DNA of 63,443 nt from an uncultured Oscillospiraceae bacterium (GTDB taxonomy: Bacteria; Bacillota; Clostridia; Oscillospirales; Ruminococcaceae), in the NCBI GenBank assembly GCA_900542145.1, contig UQMF01000014.1, positions 1 through 63,443 on the forward strand, read 5' to 3'. The notes below the pieces were generated by a model. The model did not search any database and was not told the origin of the DNA. It worked only from the letters and a program-made list of their open reading frames with translations. This document shows, one piece after another, positions 42,436-51,180 of the stretch. Position 1 is the first letter of the stretch. Each line of letters opens with the position of its first letter. The translations under genes were made by a program, and so were the position numbers.

Positions 42436-43209
42436 ATGAAGGTTGTACTTTTAGCAGGCGGTCTTGGCACCCGTATATCCGAGGAATCCCAGCTTCGCCC
42501 TAAACCTATGATAGAGATCGGTGGAATGCCGATCCTCTGGCATATCATGAAGGAATATTCATATTACGGCTTTAATGACTTCGTTATCTGCGCCGGATAC
42601 AAACAGCATATGATCAAGGAGTGGTTTGCGGATTATTTCCTGCACACCTGCGATGTGACGTTTGACTTCACGCAGAGCGAAAGCAGCGTTATAATCCACG
42701 ATAAAAAGACCGAACCCTGGAAGGTCACGGTAGTGGACACCGGGCTTGAAACAATGACCGGAGGACGTATAAAGGCAGTCCAGAAGTACATCGGCGACGA
42801 ACCGTTCTTTATGACTTACGGCGACGGTGTGTGCGACGTGAATATCATGGATCTGCTCAATTTCCACAGGAACAGCGGAAAAAAGGCGACGCTTACTGCC
42901 GTAAAGCTGGAGCAGAGATTTGGCGTGCTGGATATCGAGGACGGCACGGTCAGGGCTTTCCGTGAGAAATCTTCGCTGGATACAGAGCCGATAAATGCAG
43001 GTTATATGGTGCTTGAGCCGGAGGTCTTTGGTTATCTCGGCGGAAAGAACTGCATATTTGAAAAGGACCCACTCGAAAAGCTTGCGGCTGAGGGTCAGCT
43101 TGCTTCCTACCTGCACACAGGATTCTGGCAGTGCATGGATACCAAAAAAGAGCACGATGCGCTTGAGAAAATGTGGGAGAGCGGCACAGCTCCGTGGAAG
43201 AAATGGTAA
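42436..43209 (+). CDS. rfbF: Glucose-1-phosphate cytidylyltransferase
   Basis: A 257-aa nucleotidyltransferase that forms CDP-glucose from CTP and glucose-1-phosphate, the first step of the CDP-dideoxyhexose route. It has VVLLAGGLGTRISEES, RPKPMIEIGG, HIMKEYSYYGFNDFVICAGYK (in parts), FMTYGDGVCDV (metal-binding Asp) and a C-terminal GFWQCMDTKKE. The next gene's start lies inside its final codons. Confidence 0.96.
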   Translation: MKVVLLAGGLGTRISEESQLRPKPMIEIGGMPILWHIMKEYSYYGFNDFVICAGYKQHMIKEWFADYFLHTCDVTFDFTQSESSVIIHDKKTEPWKVTVVDTGLETMTGGRIKAVQKYIGDEPFFMTYGDGVCDVNIMDLLNFHRNSGKKATLTAVKLEQRFGVLDIEDGTVRAFREKSSLDTEPINAGYMVLEPEVFGYLGGKNCIFEKDPLEKLAAEGQLASYLHTGFWQCMDTKKEHDALEKMWESGTAPWKKW

Positions 43210-44228
43210 GCCCGTCAAAAGTCATTTCCTATGTGAAAAAGTGGGGCGTCAGGTCGTCCTTTCAGAACCTGATGTACACGATACAGAACAGGGAGCTGCA
43301 TAAGTCCTTTGGTGATGAAAATCCAGACAAGACTATATACATCATTCGCTGTGTGAATGATAAGTCCGGATTTTATAACGGGCCGATCAACAACCTCATG
43401 GCGAATTATTTTTATGTACTCACGCATCTGAGATATGCCCGGGTGAACGGCTATGTCCCTGTGGTTGACCAGCAGAACTATCCTGTGTATAACAGCGCTG
43501 ATTCCGCCATCAACGGCACTATGAACGCGTGGGAATACTACTGGAAGCAGCCGTCTGATGTTTCCCTCGACGAGGCGTACCGCAGCAGGAATGTGATACT
43601 TTCCCGCCGCAAATGGTTCGGGCAGTGGGACATGGGATATGACGCCGCCAAATACAGAGATCCTGCAGTGGTGGGACAGGTTAGCGCATTGTGTGTACCG
43701 CTCAATACGATGACTGAGGATTATGTCGAAAGAAAGTACAATGAGCTTATTTCGGGAAAAGGAAAGGTACTCGGTGTGTGCTTCAGATATGGTGGCCATG
43801 CCAGGAACTGCTTCTACCACGGTGACGGTCACCCGGTACAGCCGGATATAGACGAGCTTGCGGATATTGTGGAACAGCGGCTTTCCGAGTGGGGAATGGA
43901 CTGCGTGTTCATGACATCGGACAGCATGGATTCTGTCGAGTATTTCCGCGAAAGATTCGGGGACAGGCTCATCATTATGCCAAGAATACGCCGAAAAGAG
44001 GGCGTTGCGTATAAATCCAATCACGACAGCCCCATGTACTGCGAGCAGAATATGTTCCGCACTACGCTTGAATATCTGGCAGAAATGGAGCTGCTGTCGC
44101 GCTGCAATGGGCTTATCGGTTCGATCACCAGTGGCCTGAGGTACGCTGTGGTGAGGAACGATATGACATATGAACATTGTGAGATTCTTGAAAGAGGATT
44201 TTTTGAAGACAAAAGGAAGAAAGGGTAG
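43203..44228 (+). CDS. Glycosyltransferase-like protein (fucosyltransferase-fold family), copy 1
   Basis: A 341-aa protein related to the product of 45139-46422. The two share an N-terminal PDKTIYIIRCVNDKSGFYN-type strand, NLMANYFYVLTHLRYARVNGYVPVVDQQNY, NAWEYYWKQPSDVSLDEAY, a later FGDRLIIMPRIRR and ELLSRCNGLIGSITSGLR. The last motif and a possible donor loop (VCFRYGGHARN) recall NodZ/FUT8-type fucosyltransferases, so transfer of a deoxysugar is plausible. No membrane segment. The ATG at 43203 overlaps the rfbF stop; a GTG at 43173 is an alternative. Function inferred from motifs and context only. Confidence 0.55.
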   Translation: MVSPSKVISYVKKWGVRSSFQNLMYTIQNRELHKSFGDENPDKTIYIIRCVNDKSGFYNGPINNLMANYFYVLTHLRYARVNGYVPVVDQQNYPVYNSADSAINGTMNAWEYYWKQPSDVSLDEAYRSRNVILSRRKWFGQWDMGYDAAKYRDPAVVGQVSALCVPLNTMTEDYVERKYNELISGKGKVLGVCFRYGGHARNCFYHGDGHPVQPDIDELADIVEQRLSEWGMDCVFMTSDSMDSVEYFRERFGDRLIIMPRIRRKEGVAYKSNHDSPMYCEQNMFRTTLEYLAEMELLSRCNGLIGSITSGLRYAVVRNDMTYEHCEILERGFFEDKRKKG

Positions 44229-44236
44229 ATCGTGAT

Positions 44237-45124
44237 ATGAAGAAGCTGCTCATTCTGGGCGGAAACGGATTCGCCGGCAGAAACCTGTGGGAGTATCTGT
44301 CGCAGTTCCCAACGGAATATACAATAGACGCGCCCTCCAGTTCAGAGATGGATCTGCTTGATGAAACAAAAGTACATGACTGGCTCGCCCACGGAAACTA
44401 TGACGTGGTGGTGAACGCGGCAATAGCCAATCCGCGCCGTTCCAGTTTCACGAAGAACTCCAGCGAGCTTGAGTGCGACATCAGAATGTTCTGCAACCTG
44501 GAGCGCTGCTCGGATATGTACGGAAAGATGCTATATTTCGGCTCCGGAGCCGAATACGACAAGCGTTTTCCCATATGCAGCGTTACCGAGGACGACATAG
44601 GCAGGAGTATCCCTTTCAATGATTACGGCCTTGCTAAATACATCATAGGGAAAAATATCGACCGCAGCCGCAATATATATAATCTGCGAATATTCGGGCT
44701 TTACGGCAAATACGAGAATTATGGGACAACTTTTATTTCGGGCGCTTGTTGTAAGGCACTGAAGGGGCTTCCTATTTCTATTCGGCAGAATGTGTATTTC
44801 GATTACTTATATATTGATGATTTCTGCCGCATAGTGAAATGTTTTGTTGATAAAGAGTCTAAGTATCATACATATAACGTTACATCTGGGACAAAGGTGG
44901 ATTTGAAATCCCTTGCTGCGTTTGTGAAGAAAGTGAGCGGCTCTGACGTTCCGGTTATTGTATGCAGGGATGGATTGGCAAACGAATATACTGCCGATAA
45001 TTCCAGAATGAGAAGCGAATTGGGAGATTTTAGGTTTACTTCTGCGGTGGATGGAATTAATCATCTTTACGATTATTACAGAGAGATCAGGAATGATATT
45101 GATCTCATGAAATTATTATACTGA
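44237..45124 (+). CDS. SDR-family NAD(P)-dependent reductase/epimerase acting on the CDP-sugar
   Basis: A 295-aa extended SDR with GGNGFAGRN (cofactor loop at residues 8-16), NAAIANPRRS, the Ser in YFGSGAEYDKR and the catalytic YGLAK. In CDP-dideoxyhexose clusters the gene in this role encodes the final ketoreductase (abequose, paratose or yersiniose synthase, e.g. RfbJ, RfbS or YerI). Position after rfbGHF supports such a role here. Which sugar is made cannot be told from the sequence. Confidence 0.7.
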   Translation: MKKLLILGGNGFAGRNLWEYLSQFPTEYTIDAPSSSEMDLLDETKVHDWLAHGNYDVVVNAAIANPRRSSFTKNSSELECDIRMFCNLERCSDMYGKMLYFGSGAEYDKRFPICSVTEDDIGRSIPFNDYGLAKYIIGKNIDRSRNIYNLRIFGLYGKYENYGTTFISGACCKALKGLPISIRQNVYFDYLYIDDFCRIVKCFVDKESKYHTYNVTSGTKVDLKSLAAFVKKVSGSDVPVIVCRDGLANEYTADNSRMRSELGDFRFTSAVDGINHLYDYYREIRNDIDLMKLLY

Positions 45125-45138
45125 TTTGGGAGGACAAT

Positions 45139-46422
45139 ATGACTGGGGTCGGAAAAATCGGAAAAATGGTGGTTCAGGCACTTGTGCCAAAGAAATTAAA
45201 ACCTCGTTTCAACTTCTGTGTGGGCAAAATAAAGGCGGCTATGACCAGTACCAAAAGCTTAAAGGTTTTCTGGAAGATAGTATTTTTCCCGCTGACATTT
45301 TCTTTGTCGTTGCTGCTGGCTTTCTTTAAGAGTTTTCTGATACTGATACTTCCGCAGAGAACATATGTGAACCTTGTGTATATATTCCAGCAGATGTTTA
45401 TTGACATCGCGCAGAGAGGAATTGGGCTTCCTACTGCGCTGAAGAGGGCTTCGTTGCGGAATGAGCTGCTTACAAAGGGCGCGCAGACCCAAAAGTCTTA
45501 TGGCGATAAAAATCCAGATCTCACATTCTATGTTATACGCCCATATTACTTCCTTCAGCCTAATGTGCTTATTTACCGCAACGTTGCTAATCTGCTTACG
45601 CAATATTATTACGTTCTTCAGAAGCTCAGCTATGCACTGGAAAACGGGTACATTCCAGTGGTGGATTGGAAAAACTATGGACTGATGCCACATGCCGAGA
45701 ACTATCCCGTAAATGGTACCGAGAACTCATGGGAGTATTACTGGACGCAGCCCAGTAGTTTTACGCTTGAAGAGGTATATCAGAGCAAGAACGTTATCCT
45801 TTCTACACAGAATATAGGAGATTTTGGATATATTCCACATTGCTCAATGGCACCGCCTTATGATAAATATGCTCATGATCTAGCAGAACAGTGCCCTCCG
45901 TATCTTAAAAATGTACATCTCAACGAAATCACCGAGAATTATGTATCCGATGCTCAGAAGGAACTCTTTCCTGAGGGAAAGAGGATCATGGGTGTTGTAC
46001 TGCGCGGTGCGGCTTATGGTCATGGAGGAACTCCGTACAGAAGTCACCCACAGCAGGTTGGTATGGAAGAGCTGAAAAAGACGATATGGGAACTCCTCGA
46101 CGAATGGGGCATGGATCTTGTTTTTTTTGTTAATGAAATGCAGGAAATGGTGGACGAAATGCGAGAGGAATTTGGCGACAGGCTGATTGTGCTGCCCAGA
46201 ATGCGAGATACGTTTGAGCGTCCCATGGATGGAATCACTAAAAACCCAATGTATTATGACGGAAACAGATATCAGACAAATCTTGACTATGTTACTGAAA
46301 TCGCTTTGCTGTCACGCTGCGATACGCTCATCGGTTCAATGTCCAGCGGAATGAGAACTGCGCTTATCTGGAACGCGCAGAAGTATGAGCATACATATGT
46401 TTTTGACAAGGGGCTCTGGTAA
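45139..46422 (+). CDS. Glycosyltransferase-like protein (fucosyltransferase-fold family), copy 2
   Basis: A 427-aa paralogue of the 43203-44228 product. It has an extra N-terminal region with a hydrophobic hairpin (about residues 45-72, VFFPLTFSLSLLLAFFKSFLILIL in parts), which may anchor it to the membrane. Shared motifs are PDLTFYVIRPYYF, TQYYYVLQKLSYALENGYIPVVDW, NSWEYYWTQPSSFTLEEVY, GVVLRGAAYGHGGTPY, FGDRLIVLPRMRD and LLSRCDTLIGSMSSGMRTAL. The HGG-containing loop sits where NodZ/FUT8-type enzymes bind the nucleotide sugar. GGGAGG precedes the ATG. Specific donor unknown. Confidence 0.55.
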   Translation: MTGVGKIGKMVVQALVPKKLKPRFNFCVGKIKAAMTSTKSLKVFWKIVFFPLTFSLSLLLAFFKSFLILILPQRTYVNLVYIFQQMFIDIAQRGIGLPTALKRASLRNELLTKGAQTQKSYGDKNPDLTFYVIRPYYFLQPNVLIYRNVANLLTQYYYVLQKLSYALENGYIPVVDWKNYGLMPHAENYPVNGTENSWEYYWTQPSSFTLEEVYQSKNVILSTQNIGDFGYIPHCSMAPPYDKYAHDLAEQCPPYLKNVHLNEITENYVSDAQKELFPEGKRIMGVVLRGAAYGHGGTPYRSHPQQVGMEELKKTIWELLDEWGMDLVFFVNEMQEMVDEMREEFGDRLIVLPRMRDTFERPMDGITKNPMYYDGNRYQTNLDYVTEIALLSRCDTLIGSMSSGMRTALIWNAQKYEHTYVFDKGLW

Positions 46423-46424
46423 TA

Positions 46425-47750
46425 ATGAAATTCGGCTATATTGATTTTGACCGCACGGTGAACTGGTACTGGGACAATTCATGGAACAACAAGGCATTGC
46501 TTAATATCGGTGACGCGGCGGAATATAAGGTAATACGTCAGCTTTATGGGAAACTTGGTATCCCAGATGAAAAGACGCTGCCGCTTTGCATCAGCGAGCT
46601 GACCTCTTATCGTGGCGAGAAGCTTATCGTTGCGCTGAATATTTCGCTGGACAGCTATGTGGGATATAACAGGATACTTGAGGAACTTTCCCCGGATATA
46701 GTTCCGGTTTTCCTTGGAATGTGCTTTACTGACAGCAATCTGACCCCCAAGCAGATAGAGTGCCTGAAAAGGTTCAGCCCGATTGGATGTCGGGATCAGC
46801 GCTCATATGACCTAATGCAGAAACTTGGTATTGAAAGCTACTTGAACGGCTGCACAGCTTCTTGTATAGCTTTGCCGAAATGTAGCGAAAAGAACAATGA
46901 CAGGATACTGTTTATTGATGTCCCCGAGGCGGCGGCAGAGTGCATTCCTGAAAGCGTGAAAGGTGAGATTCAGTTCCTAAGTCAGGAAATATATTGTCGG
47001 CGCAGCGATATGCCGGCAGATTTTGTCCCGTCGAAGTGGGCGGAGAGTATTTTTCAGGAATACGCTGCAGGTGCGCGTATGATCGTTACATCAAGATTTC
47101 ACGGCGCAGTGCTGGCTCTGGCGGAGAATATTCCGGCGGCGATAACACTGGAAAGAATGACGTTCCGATTTAGCTGGATAAAAAATCATTTGCCGATATT
47201 CACCGATGGAGAGTACGATCAGATCAACTGGAATATGCCAGATGTTGATTATACTCCGGTCAGAAAGCTAGTCGAAAAAATCGCGCTTCGGCGTATCAGG
47301 GATACCGTAGAGAAATACGGTGATCTTCTTGAACTGACGGATATTCAGCGTACTGACAGCGAACCGGAGCAGGGCAGAACCAACCAGACGCTGTACTTTC
47401 AGAAAGCATGGGAGCAGATCAAAAACAGCTGGAACCGTGAAAAGTCCGTGCGTTATGCATTCTGGGGTCTGAACGATAATGCTGAAAATCTGTACAGGCT
47501 TATTTCGGAGGAATTTCCTAAGGCACAGCTTGTGGATATTTATGATATGTTCCGCACGGTCACGTTCAAGGGGATCACTTCCGTTAAGCCCGAGGAATTG
47601 AAAAAGCATATTGGCGATAATGAGTTTTACCTCATCATTACGGCGTATCTTGCGGTCAGAGTTGCCGGTGATATATGCGAGAGCATAGGATTTTCAGACG
47701 ACAGGATCATAAAGTGCGAGCGGCTGTTTGTAACAGAGAAAGATCTGTAA
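46425..47750 (+). CDS. Polysaccharide pyruvyl transferase-family protein
   Basis: A 441-aa protein. Residues 1-300 follow the CsaB/WcaK pyruvyltransferase pattern: LNIGDAAEYKVIRQLYG near the start, SPIGCRDQRSYDLMQKLGIESYLNGC, and MIVTSRFHGAVLALAENIPA with the conserved SRFHG. The C-terminal 120 residues form a separate Rossmann-like module (VRYAFWGLNDNAENLYRLIS, IGDNEFYLIITAYLAVRVAGDI in parts) of the kind that holds a small nucleotide or acts as a switch. It may add a pyruvate ketal to the glycan. It starts 3 bases after the previous stop. Confidence 0.72.
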   Translation: MKFGYIDFDRTVNWYWDNSWNNKALLNIGDAAEYKVIRQLYGKLGIPDEKTLPLCISELTSYRGEKLIVALNISLDSYVGYNRILEELSPDIVPVFLGMCFTDSNLTPKQIECLKRFSPIGCRDQRSYDLMQKLGIESYLNGCTASCIALPKCSEKNNDRILFIDVPEAAAECIPESVKGEIQFLSQEIYCRRSDMPADFVPSKWAESIFQEYAAGARMIVTSRFHGAVLALAENIPAAITLERMTFRFSWIKNHLPIFTDGEYDQINWNMPDVDYTPVRKLVEKIALRRIRDTVEKYGDLLELTDIQRTDSEPEQGRTNQTLYFQKAWEQIKNSWNREKSVRYAFWGLNDNAENLYRLISEEFPKAQLVDIYDMFRTVTFKGITSVKPEELKKHIGDNEFYLIITAYLAVRVAGDICESIGFSDDRIIKCERLFVTEKDL

Positions 47751-47772
47751 ATCAATATATAGGAGTAGTATC

Positions 47773-49563
47773 ATGAAAAAACGAATTTCCGACATAATAG
47801 CCGATTACCTTGCAGACAAGGGGATAAACGACATATTCTGCCTTGTCGGCGGCGGTGCAATGTTTATGAACGACGCATTCGGTCATAATCCGAAGCTCCA
47901 TGTGACCTACACCCAGCATGAGCAGGCGTGCTCCATGGCGGCGGAGGGTTATGTGAGAGCCTGTGGCAAGATGGCGGCTGTCTGCGTTACCACAGGACCT
48001 GGCGGAACAAACGCTATTACGGGTGTACTGGGCGCATTCCAGGACAACTACCCCATGCTGGTGCTTTCGGGGCAGGTGAGATATCCTACCTGCGTTGACA
48101 GCACGGGACTTCCTCTGCGCTTTATGGGCGAGCAGGAGCATGATATCGTCGATACTGTGAAGCCGCTTACAAAGTATGCGGTCATGGTAAAAAAGCCCGA
48201 GGATATCATGTATGAGATAGAAAAGGCCGCCTACATCGCAGAAAACGGCAGAAAAGGCCCTGTCTGGGTCGATGTCCCTATGGATATTCAGAGCCGTGAG
48301 ATAGACCCCGCCGAGTTGCGCCATTTTGAGCAGCCCACCGAAAGCAGAGCGTGGGACAAGGCTACGTTCCTTGCGGAGTTGAAAGCTGCCAAGCGCCCTG
48401 TTATACTGTGCGGTTCTGCGCTCAGAAGCACAGGCTATACTGAGAAATTCCGCGAGCTTGCGAAGAAGATAGGCATACCCGTGATGGCAGCGACCTACAA
48501 CGCAGACCTTTTCGCCAACGGCGATGAGGCTTATTTCGGAAACTTCGGAATTATCGGCGGACGTGCGGGCAATTTCCTTATGCAGAATGCAGATCTTGTT
48601 ATCGGCATGGGCTGCCGCATGACTTTCAGACAGATAGGCTTCAACTATGAGAACTTTTCTCCGGATTCCCGCCGCGTTGTTATCGATGCCGACGAGTATG
48701 AGCTTAAAAAGCCCACGCTTCGTATTGACCTTCCTATCCACAGTGATATCAGAAATGTCATCGACGACCTGCTTGCTATGGACAAGATCGAAACAGGCGT
48801 TGAGAATAGCTGGCTCGAATATGCAAAGACCCTGCGCGCAAAGTATCCTATTTATCAGGAGAAATTCGATAATGCGCCCGAGGGACAGGTAAATCCGTAT
48901 TACTTTGCAAAGCAGCTCAAAAACTATATGAAGGACGATTCTGTTATCGTCCTCGGCAACAGCACCATTGCTGCGCATATTCTTCAGATGGGCATTGAAA
49001 AGCCCGCGCAGAGGATAATCAATAACATGAACTGCGGCTCTATGGGTTATGACCTGCCTGCGGCTGTCGGCGCTTCTACTGCCCATGGAGAAGTCACGCT
49101 TATTACCGGCGACGGAAGCATTATGCTTAACATTCAGGAGCTTATGACTGTCAAGCACTATAAGCTTCCGATAAAGATATTCATAAGCTGCAATGGCGGC
49201 TACCGCGGGATCGTCCGCTCCCAGTCGAATATGTTTGGCGGAAGATACACGGGCTGCACCGAGGCCACAGGCGTTGAAATGCCTGATTTTGCAAAGATAG
49301 CAGCGGCATTTGAGCTGCCATATATTAAAATTAACGGACATGCAGACCTTGACGAAAAGCTCTGCCAGATCTATTCAGCTGATGGCGCGGTCGTTGTCGA
49401 GTGGCCGCAGGATCCAGCGCAGGTCATTGAGCCGCGTGTTATGAACCGCAAGGACGAAAACGGCAATATCGTTTCATCGGGCATCGACGATATGGCTCCG
49501 TTCCTTGATAAGGCTGAGTATGACAGAATGCAGTATTTTGCGTTCATCAAGGAGCAGATATGA
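47773..49563 (+). CDS. ThDP-dependent enzyme of the acetolactate-synthase/YerE type
   Basis: A 596-aa thiamine-diphosphate enzyme. The PYR-domain glutamate is in YTQHEQACSMAAEGY (about residue 50). The ThDP/Mg2+ motif starts at GDGSIMLNIQEL (about 446) and ends at SCNGGYRG. The central domain is of acetolactate-synthase type. Within CDP-3,6-dideoxyhexose clusters, the enzyme YerE of this class transfers a two-carbon acetyl unit from pyruvate to C4 of the keto-sugar, giving the branched sugar yersiniose after reduction. Housekeeping acetolactate synthase is unlikely here, as no small subunit or ilv gene is present. Role inferred from context. It overlaps the next gene by 4 bases (ATGA). Confidence 0.75.
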   Translation: MKKRISDIIADYLADKGINDIFCLVGGGAMFMNDAFGHNPKLHVTYTQHEQACSMAAEGYVRACGKMAAVCVTTGPGGTNAITGVLGAFQDNYPMLVLSGQVRYPTCVDSTGLPLRFMGEQEHDIVDTVKPLTKYAVMVKKPEDIMYEIEKAAYIAENGRKGPVWVDVPMDIQSREIDPAELRHFEQPTESRAWDKATFLAELKAAKRPVILCGSALRSTGYTEKFRELAKKIGIPVMAATYNADLFANGDEAYFGNFGIIGGRAGNFLMQNADLVIGMGCRMTFRQIGFNYENFSPDSRRVVIDADEYELKKPTLRIDLPIHSDIRNVIDDLLAMDKIETGVENSWLEYAKTLRAKYPIYQEKFDNAPEGQVNPYYFAKQLKNYMKDDSVIVLGNSTIAAHILQMGIEKPAQRIINNMNCGSMGYDLPAAVGASTAHGEVTLITGDGSIMLNIQELMTVKHYKLPIKIFISCNGGYRGIVRSQSNMFGGRYTGCTEATGVEMPDFAKIAAAFELPYIKINGHADLDEKLCQIYSADGAVVVEWPQDPAQVIEPRVMNRKDENGNIVSSGIDDMAPFLDKAEYDRMQYFAFIKEQI

Positions 49564-51167
49564 AGATCCTGGCGATAATTCCGGTTTGTGAGGGTTCACA
49601 GTCGCTGCCAAACAAAAATCTGCGTGTTATCAACGGTAAGCCGATGGTTTACTATGCACTAAATAACGCACTAAAATCCCGTTATATCACCGATACGATA
49701 GTCACCACAAATTCTGACGAGGTGATAACGATTGCGCGGCAGATGGGTGCGATGGTAAAAAAGCGCCGCAGCGAATTGAGCAGTACAAGCGTTTCACTTG
49801 ACGAGGTGGTATTCGACGTTAAGGACACGGTGGACTTCTCACAGTACGACTATATAGTAACTATGCAGCCGATTTCTCCCATACTCAAGCACACAACGCT
49901 TGATAAGGCGATAGAGCGCTGTATTTCAGAGCAGGCGGACACTATGATATCCGTCGTAGACCGTGCGCAATATTACTGGAGCAAAAACCAGAACGGCGAG
50001 TGTGTTCCATTGACGCACACTCGCATGAACAAGCATCAGCTGCCGCCGTTTTACATGGAAACAGGTGCGTTTTTCATTACAAAGCCGCAGTGCATAAAAA
50101 TAGATACGCGCATAGGTGAGAAATGCAGCCTTTACGAGCTTGAAAGCGATGAGGCGCTTGATGTTTTCACATTCGGCGACCTTAAACAGGCTGAAAATAT
50201 TCTCAGCCGAAAAAAGATAGCCTTTTATGTAAATGGAAACAACATCAGAGGTTTAGGTCACATTTACAGAGTCCTTCAGCTTGCCGACGAGTTCTTCACG
50301 AAGCCAGCGATTTATTTTGACAGCGCTTTGACCAAGGTGGAGTATTTTGGGGAAACGAATTATAACACAATTCCTGTCGATGGTGTCGGCGGTCTTGTTG
50401 ACGCACTGCGTGAAAACGGCTGCGACATACTAATAAACGACATCCTTTCGACCGAAGCGGATTATATGCTTCGGCTGAAGGAAGCAATGCCTGCCATGAA
50501 AATTGTTAATTTCGAGGATGAGGGCAGCGGTGCGGAATACGCGGACATCGTATTCAACGCGCTTTATGATGAAAGCACCGCCGACAATGTAAGGGCAGGC
50601 GCCGATTACTACATTGTGCCGAAACTGTTCTTGCTGTGCGATCCGATAAGCATAAATGACAGGGTGAAAAATGTCCTGGTGACATTCGGCGGCGCAGACC
50701 CTATGAATTACACCGATATAGTGCTTTCTCTTGCTCAGAAGGAGAAATACCGCGATATTCATTTCACCTTTGTCATAGGCAGGGCGAAGCAGAATTTTGA
50801 GAGCCTTCTGAAGTGCGCATGCGGAAACATCAAGGTGCTTTACGACATCACAAATATGCCTGATGTCATGAGCAGGTGTGATATTGCCCTCAGTTCAAGA
50901 GGAAGAACGGGATACGAGCTGGCTGTGCTTGGCATTCCGGCAGTATCTATTGCCCAGAATGACCGCGAGGAGCGGCATAATTTCATGTCGGACAAGAATG
51001 GCTATCTTTACATAGGTTATGATCCGGGCGAAGCCGTGATCGAACAGACGCTGGACAAGCTGGCGTTTTCAGACAAGGAAACGCGCGCCGAGATGCAGCG
51101 AAAGCTGCTGTCTCACGACCTGCGCAGCGGAAGAAAGCATATCATGAATATTATTGACAACCTTTAA
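49560..51167 (+). CDS. Fusion: CMP-nonulosonate cytidylyltransferase (NeuA-like) + PseG-like nucleotide-sugar hydrolase
   Basis: A 535-aa two-domain protein. Residues 1-220 are a CMP-sialate-type cytidylyltransferase (ILAIIPVCEGSQSLPNKNL, TDTIVTTNSDEV, MQPISPILKHTTLDKAI, FYMETGAFFITK). Residues 225-535 match PseG, the GT-B-fold hydrolase that releases the free sugar from UDP (FYVNGNNIRGLGHIYRVLQLADEF in parts, GGADPMNYTDIVLS, SRGRTGYELAVLGIPAVSIAQNDREERH in parts). In the canonical pathway these are the steps before and after the NeuB-type condensation, which is encoded next. The fusion links substrate release with activation of the product. Confidence 0.8.
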   Translation: MKILAIIPVCEGSQSLPNKNLRVINGKPMVYYALNNALKSRYITDTIVTTNSDEVITIARQMGAMVKKRRSELSSTSVSLDEVVFDVKDTVDFSQYDYIVTMQPISPILKHTTLDKAIERCISEQADTMISVVDRAQYYWSKNQNGECVPLTHTRMNKHQLPPFYMETGAFFITKPQCIKIDTRIGEKCSLYELESDEALDVFTFGDLKQAENILSRKKIAFYVNGNNIRGLGHIYRVLQLADEFFTKPAIYFDSALTKVEYFGETNYNTIPVDGVGGLVDALRENGCDILINDILSTEADYMLRLKEAMPAMKIVNFEDEGSGAEYADIVFNALYDESTADNVRAGADYYIVPKLFLLCDPISINDRVKNVLVTFGGADPMNYTDIVLSLAQKEKYRDIHFTFVIGRAKQNFESLLKCACGNIKVLYDITNMPDVMSRCDIALSSRGRTGYELAVLGIPAVSIAQNDREERHNFMSDKNGYLYIGYDPGEAVIEQTLDKLAFSDKETRAEMQRKLLSHDLRSGRKHIMNIIDNL

Positions 51168-51180
51168 TGGAGGGACAAAA

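Noticed and set aside
47752..49341. 529-codon minus-strand frame over the ThDP enzyme gene
   Set aside because: The plus strand carries complete ThDP motifs; the antisense frame has none.
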